A DNA stretch of 64,000 nucleotides, taken from contig JAOWCC010001589.1 in the NCBI GenBank assembly GCA_030867875.1, forward strand, positions 83,909,537 to 83,973,536. The letters are read 5' to 3'. This document shows, in pieces, positions 57,777-64,000 of the stretch. Origin of the DNA: Actinernus sp. WN-2022 (taxonomy: Eukaryota; Cnidaria; Anthozoa; Actiniaria; Actinernidae). Position numbers and translations under genes: made by a program. The number at the start of each line of letters is the position of its first letter. Position 1 is the stretch's first letter. The notes beneath the pieces are model-generated. The model did no database searches. It worked only from the letters and a program-made list of their open reading frames with translations, and was not told the origin of the DNA.

Positions 57777-58240
57777 GGACGACGCCTGTACAATGGGCGA
57801 TTCCGTCAAAATGAACCGAGAGCTCAGTAGTGTTTTACGAGGGGATCCAAACACCGAGAACAGATGAAAGCACGAGGCCGCTTCGACCGAGTGCTATTAT
57901 TGTTTCGAGGTGTTTGGATGCCCTGGTGAAACTCGAAGCTCGAGTTTTTGATATGACTTCTCAAACGAAAACAATATCTGCATTCATAAATATAGTGGAC
58001 AAGACAGAAGTCAAGCAGGTGGAAGCAACCATGAGGCGATGGTTCGAAGCCACAATCCGGATACCGATTTTTATTTCCATCTTTTCCTTTAGTTCTCTTC
58101 ATGTAAAGTCATACTTAATTCTTGTAGCTTAATTAAATGCAAGTGTTTTATTGCCGTGTTTGATCCGAGATCAAAACCCTTAAAGGAGAACTGAACCCTA
58201 AAATCAATATTTAAAACAATATTTCAAGGGTAGTTTTCCC
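57777..58240. other. Presumed 3' UTR and dispersed repeat
   Basis: ATCCAAACACCGAG (57846 on) and CGAGGTGTTTGGAT (57915 on) form an inverted pair within a GAAACTCGAAGCTCGAG-type repeat. The + strand open stretch 57830-58132 covers this repeat and is probably not coding. No canonical AATAAA was found. Confidence 0.4.
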
Positions 58241-59005
58241 GGATCATGTGTACTGTACGCAATGTCGGCCGACGTATCGGTCGACATATCGACCGACATG
58301 TCGAACGAGGGTCGGCCGATACGTCGGTCGACGGTCAGGGTCGACCGAGAGTCGACCGAACGTCGACCGAACGTCGACCGCTATTCGGCCGACACTTGAA
58401 TATTCTGCATGTCGGCCGACATGGTTGATGATCCACCGACAGTCGGCCAATTGATCACCAACACTCTGTCGATAGTTTACCGACAGTCGGCCGAGGTATC
58501 GGTGACCGTGATATTTTCAGTTAACGTATATGTACTTGGCCACAACTATTAATGCATTCGTTCAAAACTAACCTTTGTAAACTTAAGATAGCATAAACTA
58601 GCGGCTCTTTGTTGTCCCAGCCATGTGCCTCTGCATACTACTCCGATTGGAGAGCGCAGAGTATATATTAGATGCTTACTAATAAATCGCGAAAGTAGCG
58701 ACCCCAATATTTTCAAAATGTTAACGTTATTTTATTATTTTACGTCGAATACTGGGAGCCGTCGCCGGGGGCTAATGTTTACGTATCGACGAATTCAGGT
58801 CGAATTGGAAATTAGGTTGTTTTTTAGGAGTAAGGAAAACCGGAGAACCAGGAGAAAAACCTTCGAAACAAGTCAATTAAACCCTGGCTACTGCAGTGAA
58901 ACTGAGGTGAAGCGCATACCACATGCGCCTGCCCGGCCGGCTCCCAAATATTAGACAACTTCAAGTCCTTAATTAAGTAATCCGTCGTCTCTTCATACTG
59001 TTTAG

Positions 59006-59075
59006 AGAAATTCGCAAGGACAGAAAAACATTGATCTGTACGAGTTTCTGCACCATAAAGACCTGAACATCTATG
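59006..59075 (+). other. Exon-like segment inside the 2.4 kb element
   Basis: CTGTTTAG/AGAAATTCG... to ...ATCTATG/GTAAGTG has good acceptor and donor signals. It reads RNSQGQKNIDLYEFLHHKDL followed by NIY. It does not join the protease frame and no partner exon was found. Could be a captured exon or an exon of the element's own gene. Confidence 0.35.
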
Positions 59076-59198
59076 GTAAGTGTTTTATTTACCCTAAAGT
59101 AACGAGCACCCGAACGTTGCGATCTCCCCGCCAGAAAGTAACCAAAGTATAAGGTAGATCATCATTAAGGGTACCCTATTCTATTAGACCGACATAAA

Positions 59199-59875
59199 AA
59201 AAGGAACGGCTCGGATAGAGAGAAGTACCGGTTCCACGAACATTTGTCCATGTACACGAGAAATATCTTGAAACGGTTCGGATAAAAGGTGGCACCGGTC
59301 CGCAAGCCTATAGGCCGGAACGGCAAGGGCTGTTTACACGAGAATATTTCCGAGACCGCGGACATGGTTGATCCCATCATAATGTTTAGATCACTGTCAT
59401 TCGTATGCGTCGCACATGATGCTCGTAAAATAAAATGGCAATTGTCTTGTTTTCTTTTAAGAAGAAAACCGGTTAGTTCTACTTTGAAGTTGCATGAAAA
59501 AAACATATAAAGCTTCGAAAAAAAGACTCGTTAGAAGATAACATTTGCGGCCTTTAATTTCCTTCATTTTCATCTTGTTGTCCTTCCCGTTCACTCGTTA
59601 CAAAGTGGATCTTAAATGCCCATGAGGACAGAAGTAAACAACACTGTGGACAAAACAGTGCAGGCTCAGAAAAAAAGCAATGGAACGGGTACGTATAACT
59701 AGTAAGCGTTTACACGATGCACAGGAACTGAAAACACAAGTACCGAACCCAGTTTTATCCGTTCCGTTTCGGGACCATAGTGGAAAGTATAAAAGTAGGG
59801 TACGGATCGTCTTCACGAATGAAATTATCCGAACCGTTCTAGTCAGTTTTGTCCGAGCCGTTCCACTTTTTCAGT
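59199..59875. mobile_element. Nested element with AAGGAACGGCTCGGA ends
   Basis: AAAAAAAGGAACGGCTCGGA at the left and TCCGAGCCGTTCCACTTTTT at the right are inverted. Both ends carry GTTCCG/CGGAAC and GTGTAAACGGGC / GCTGTTTACACGAG motifs. Non-coding. Confidence 0.6.
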
Positions 59876-60610
59876 CGTGTAAACGGGCCTTGAGATAAGA
59901 TACTTTTGATATGAGGCATATGTCCTTTTTAACTCGTGGATACGCACAAACAATAAAAAAATTACTTTGCAACTTTTGCCGTGAAGCATTCTGCCCTACG
60001 TGTAGAAGGCTTGCCGTTGAGTAATTTTATTTCCATGGTCAATTTGATTTTTGCGGTGACACTTCTCGTCTATACGGTACAATTTCTGCGACTATTCATG
60101 TTTCGGCCTTCGGGCCTTCATCAGTTAAAAACGATGCAAACCTGAAAAGACTAACATTAACTGATGACTGTTTCAAAGAAAAGAAGAAATAATAATTTTG
60201 ACGGCATTTCATGTCACCAAGAGATTTATTTGTATATATAGGGACATTTTATACCGCAACAGAAAGGAAAGTTCCTACTCGGTATTATAAAACTGAATTA
60301 TATTCAATATTTACAGTTAACGTTCCAGATAAAAGACTTGCAAATGAGTCACTATTTATTTGAGTGAAAACAGTATGCAGAATAGTTCAATTATAACTTA
60401 ACATCTCACCGATACCCCACCGACATATGACCGACACCTTACCGATATGCCACCGACCCACTATCGGCCGACACATAAACAGCAGGAGGGAATATTTCGA
60501 CCGACGTGTCGAACGACAGTGGGCCGATACGTCAGCCGATGTATCGGCCGTTATGTCGGCCAACCCTCGACCGATACGTCGGCCGACATTGCGTACAGTA
60601 CACATGATCT

Positions 60611-60885
60611 GTTTTCCCATAGTGCGTAAATTTTCCGGGAAAATAACTTTAAAACGCGGAATTTTCAGGTTTGACTGGCGGCTCAGAAATGCGGTGTCAG
60701 CGGAGTTTATAAGAAGGTAGGGCGTCACATACGGGGGAGAAAGATTACTTTCAGAATGACAGAAGAAAGAAATATGGTTTATCGTATGGCTTTCGGCTTC
60801 CCTGATGACTCAACATGAGATACTCAAAAAATATCAGTTATCATCGACTTCCAAGTGAGAAACAGCAGATAGAAGTATTAATTTC
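60611..60885. other. Intergenic, unassigned
   Basis: Nothing supported beyond the right target duplication of the 2.4 kb element. Confidence 0.35.
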
Positions 60886-61368
60886 TAGCGAAGATTTCGA
60901 AAGAAAATCCAAGGATTTCCAATAATTCGATCCTGTGCTCCGAGCCGTTTCGAATTCGAACCATGCAAACTCCTTCGATCGAGCGGGATCAGAAGGCAAG
61001 CCTAAAACTCGAAGCTGTTCCTATAAAATATTTTCCTCATAGACCGCCTGTAAAAAAAGAGACTGACATCTTCAGAAGAACGTCTAAAGGGGAAAGAAAA
61101 CTGTAATTATACTCGGTACTTTCAAAATAGCAAACAAAAGGAGACAATAAATAAATCCCCCTTTTTTTCCTTGCTCTTTTAGATGTTCTTCTGAAGATGT
61201 CCGTCTCTTTTTAACTGGCGGTCTATGAGAAAACATTGTAGGAACAGCTTCGGGTTTACATTTGTAGTCTTGCCTTCTGTTTGGAACAAGTCGAAGCAGT
61301 TTGGTTCGAAATCGGCGAGGGAACGAATTCTTGGAAATCCTTGGATTTTCTCTCGAAATCTTCGCTAG
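60886..61368. repeat. Foldback made of coding-like arms
   Basis: Left arm 60886-61088 and right arm 61177-61368 are diverged reverse complements. The right arm lies in a 121-residue minus-strand frame (61084-61449: LLAKISRENPRISKNSF, RPPVKKRRTSSEEHLKEQ). The left arm reads similar peptides with stops. It looks like an inverted duplication of a gene or transposon exon; no family named. Confidence 0.65.
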
Positions 61369-61487
61369 CAACATTTCTCTTAGCCTGATTTTCAGACGGT
61401 ACGAGGTCGTCCGCTCACTTCCTCCCCCTCCCCGTCTGATGGACTTCATAGACTTTCGTGTTCTGACGTCATAATGTCAACCAATCA

Positions 61488-62531
61488 GCACGCCGGGCAC
61501 GAATAACCGTAAAAACGGCGGGGTTGAGTGTAACATAAAACGTAAAAGTAACGCAATTTCCTTACTTCTACTCTAAATTTGACGAAATGTTGGCAGGTTG
61601 GTAACAAAGTAAGACTACACTTTTTGGGACAATTGTTTCTGTATTGTGACGTTGTTGTGACGTCATAAGGGGTGCCTCCTTTTTTGGTGAAAATTAACCT
61701 TTAAAACACGTTTCAAAAATATTACGTCATCAGAAAGCTTTTATGAAATATATTAATTTGCCGAAAATTTGAACTTTCTACGATAAACATATTCAAAGTT
61801 ATGGACGATTTACTGTTTTTATGACGTCATTATTAGTGACGTCATACTTCAAGCTTAAATCAGATTGCCAACTATAAAAATATTATTAAAGAGAATACTA
61901 TGACTTGTGAGTGTTAGCCAAATGCATTTCATTGATAAAATTCCAAAAACATTGAACTGGCTATTTTCTGAGGGTACACAAATATATTTATGACGTCATA
62001 ATGACGTATACAAAAAATGGAGCTTCGATTCTAAGCTGTTATACTCAAAAAATCAAAATTCTAAAAAGAACACGTTGTTACTACTAAAGAGCTCTATTAT
62101 TGTGCAAAATATGATGCACTAGTATTTCGAACTGTAAAAGTTAAAACAAGCGACATTTTCATAAATAGTTTTATACTATTTATTTCCCGCCAATTTTTGG
62201 CGGGAAAATTACCAAAATTCAAACTTTAATAACTTTCGTTTACTTCAACCGATCGATACCGGGTTTTCGTTTATTTCATTCTCATGAACAAGAGATTTTA
62301 AAAAGATATAATCAAACGTTTTTAGAGGTAATACAAATTTATAAGAAACCTATTAGAAAAGGATATATGACGTCATTGTGACGTCATAATGATGGCTATA
62401 TTAGCTTAACTTATCAGACTATGCTTTGTTTACACTCCTTTATACACCTACCAAAATTCATTCTTCTATGTCGAAAACTTTTAAATATATATAAAACCCG
62501 CCGTTTTTACTATCATTTGTGCCCGGCGTGC
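61488..62531. mobile_element. TGACGTCA-rich element with GCACGCCGGGCAC termini
   Basis: GCACGCCGGGCAC at the left and its complement at the right, followed inward by GTAAAAACGGCGGG in both arms. The interior is AT-rich and holds TGACGTCA or one-mismatch copies near 61660, 61720, 61832, 61848, 61992, 62366 and 62377. No transposase. It immediately precedes a helicase fragment. Confidence 0.75.
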
Positions 62532-62573
62532 AGAGCGAACTTTACACTTTTGGCAAAGTCTGGAATTTAAGGA

Positions 62574-62768
62574 ATGTGCTCGCATATTTTTCTGAATGGC
62601 GTTGGGGAAGAACTTGAGCAGTGTGTCGACCGAAATTGTAAAGTTTTCAGGATTTCGAAGCTATATCCAGAGCAGAAGAAAGCATTGGAATCATTCATTC
62701 ATCGGAATGATGTGTTTGTGAATCTATGTACGGGCTTTGGTAAATCACTAATCTTCCTCCGCTTATAA
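62574..62768 (+). pseudogene. RecQ-like helicase N-terminal fragment
   Basis: The 64-residue frame ends RISKLYPEQKKALESFI, FVNLCTGFGKSLIFLRL and then a stop. It has the conserved 'L...Q..A' stretch and a Walker A motif (TGFGKS) of RecQ-family DNA helicases. Helicase motifs Ia onward are missing, so it is a fragment, or the first exon of a gene whose next exons are not found in the window. RecQ-like genes linked to DNA elements are common in cnidarian genomes (established only in general terms). Confidence 0.65.
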
Positions 62769-63184
62769 ATCTCATGCATTTAATAGATCTTAAACATTCT
62801 CCTAGGTTTTTGGCTTTTAGAAGACCAAATCTTTCATGAAATATTATGATTTTTCTGCAGGAGTGAACACACATACTGAGTATGTTATGGAAAAAGTTTC
62901 ATGGCACTTGGGTGAATATTTTTGTTTTCAGAATTATGAACACACTTCCGTAAGTTCACGTATGGCAATATATGGCATCTAAACTGCACAAAAAGTCCGG
63001 TTAAAACAATCTCTGATACCAAAAAACCTACACTAGGACAACTTTAGGGTCTTGTGTAACTATCGGCATACATATCAAGTTTCAAAACGTTTTAAAAATA
63101 AAAGTAAAAGTTCTAAGTTATGAGTAACAAACTTTACGGCATGGAATCGAGGCAGATATTTCTTGTATGCATTCTCATACACTT
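62769..63184. other. Unassigned
   Basis: No exon continuing the helicase and no repeat was recognised. Confidence 0.35.
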
Positions 63185-64000
63185 GTCAAGTCAAGTCAAG
63201 TCAAGTCAAGTCAAACTTTATTTAGACACGGTGATCTATCAGGTTAACCATACAAAAATACTAAAAGATATAAAATACCACAATTAGAAAAATATTCTAG
63301 CGCTAATTATAATGTTTAAAACTACTGATATGTACATGTATGAAATATACAATAATAAAACGAAAAATCCCTGTTTTACAAAGATGCCGTGTTTGTTGTG
63401 AAATTGAAACCTCGTATTTGAGCCTTGAAATTTATCAGCGATGGCGCTTGTCTTATTTGCACAGGTAAGTTATTCCACAAAGCTGCTCCGCTGTAACTAA
63501 AGCTCTTTTTGCCATAGTTGGTATGAGGCAATGGAAGTATCAGCTTATTTTCCGAATTCCTTAGGTTATACTTTGAGTTGTTATTCCAATGGAATTTTGT
63601 GGTAAGGTAATCCGGAGTTTCGTTGTGCATAGTTTTATAAACCATAATTGATTTAGCAATTTCCCGCTGATGGCTTAACCTTTCCCAATTGAGGGTTTGG
63701 AAAAGTTCGTCCGCGTGGCTATCATAAGTGGCAAAGGTTATGATACGCGCAGCGCGATTTTGGAGTTTTTGAAGTTTTCCTGAAAGGCCTTTACTGCAAT
63801 TTCCCCAGACAACATTGCAATAATCGAAGTGAGGTTGGATCAGGCCTTGAAATAATGTGAGTAGCGTTTCACGTGGGACGAAACTGCGAAAGCGCTTAAT
63901 TGCACTAATACCCGAAGCAATTTTCTGAGAAATCATTTTAATGTGACTTTCCCAGTTCAGATTCTGATCTATGACAACCCCAAGAGACTTGGTAGATGAC
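63185..64000 (-). mobile_element. 3' end of a CR1/Jockey-like LINE, cut by the window edge
   Basis: The minus-strand frame runs from the window edge to 63376. KSLGVVIDQNLNWESHI then LIQPHFDYCNVVWGN, KLQKLQNRAARIIT and SYSGAALWNNLPVQIRQA are the C-terminal signature of CR1/Jockey-type reverse transcriptases. The 3' UTR (63223-63375) ends in a (CAAGT)n tract at about 63185-63214. The rest of the element lies outside the window. No stops are seen, so it may be young. Confidence 0.85.

Larger units (their letters stand above)
58241..60610. mobile_element. 2.4 kb element with CGGCCGAC-rich termini and 8-bp target duplication
   Basis: GATCATGTGTACTGTACGCA leads into ATGTCGGCCGACGTATCGG at the left, and its complement ends the right side. 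Perfect 8-bp flanks GTTTTCCC (58233-58240, 60611-60618). About 200-250 bp inside each end is a dense mixture of TCGGCCGA, TCGACCGA and CGATACGTCGG palindromes. 8-bp duplication fits hAT or P-type elements. No transposase is readable; the interior holds an exon-like piece and a smaller element. Confidence 0.85.

Noticed and set aside
57830..58132. 100-residue + strand frame after the protease as a new gene
   Set aside because: Covers a dispersed inverted repeat and lacks splice or start support.
58244..60728. Arg/Asp/Gly-rich frames on both strands
   Set aside because: Arise from the CGGCCGAC-type palindromic termini of the 2.4 kb element.

Overview
The window looks like animal nuclear DNA, most likely an anthozoan cnidarian such as a stony coral or a relative. 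The evidence is one long spliced gene with GT-AG introns, many foldback/MITE-type DNA elements, several non-LTR retrotransposon remnants, a Crypton-type (DUF3504) tyrosine-recombinase pseudogene and a RecQ-like helicase fragment. No bacterial-style operons, CRISPR arrays or rRNA genes are visible. The species assignment is inference from the element mix and cannot be proven here.

The one host gene I could assemble runs on the + strand from 15368 to 57776. It has 12 coding exons: 15368-15374, 15708-15850, 16634-16804, 31111-31290, 33179-33423, 38010-38107, 39069-39337, 39849-40063, 47769-48022, 50765-50964, 56682-56915 and 57624-57776. Every junction has an AG acceptor, a GT donor and matching phase. 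The exons total 2169 nt, which is 722 codons plus a TAG stop. The product is a caspase-fold (peptidase C14, metacaspase-like) protease with the His motif YSGHG, the Cys motif DCCYSG, a middle beta-rich region and a C-terminal DUF4384-like region. Its introns total about 40 kb and are mostly transposon-derived.

Layout. 1-15 kb (upstream): a TTAA-flanked MITE, a 1.1 kb foldback with a tRNA-like centre, a GGATCG-rich element, a 142-bp tandem array touching a 5'-truncated LINE, a MITE with ACTTG repeats, a 60-bp minisatellite and further foldbacks. 16.8-31.1 kb (intron 3): small MITEs, a TTAA MITE, the Crypton pseudogene interrupted by an 8-bp-TSD MITE, a 2.5 kb near-palindrome with 10-bp flanking repeats, a GATCG-rich element and a decayed L1/Tx1-like LINE that itself carries a MITE. 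31-50 kb: a foldback whose tips are hairpins, a 14-bp minisatellite, a second poly-G MITE, a degenerate array of TGACGTCA/CACGTG units and a minus-strand LINE bracketed by a 53-bp inverted duplication. 50.9-51.6 kb: a minisatellite that copies the exon 10 splice donor eight times. 51.7-56.6 kb: LINE scraps, foldbacks and MITEs. 58.2-60.6 kb: a 2.4 kb element with CGGCCGAC-type ends and an 8-bp target duplication. 60.9-64 kb: a coding-derived foldback, a TGACGTCA-rich element, a RecQ-like fragment and the 3' end of a CR1/Jockey-like LINE.

The only functional unit I can defend is the protease gene. The rest is layered mobile DNA that lengthened its introns. The main candidates for something new are the metacaspase-like/DUF4384-like architecture in an animal genome, the amplified splice donor, and several non-autonomous element families defined here by shared termini and target duplications.
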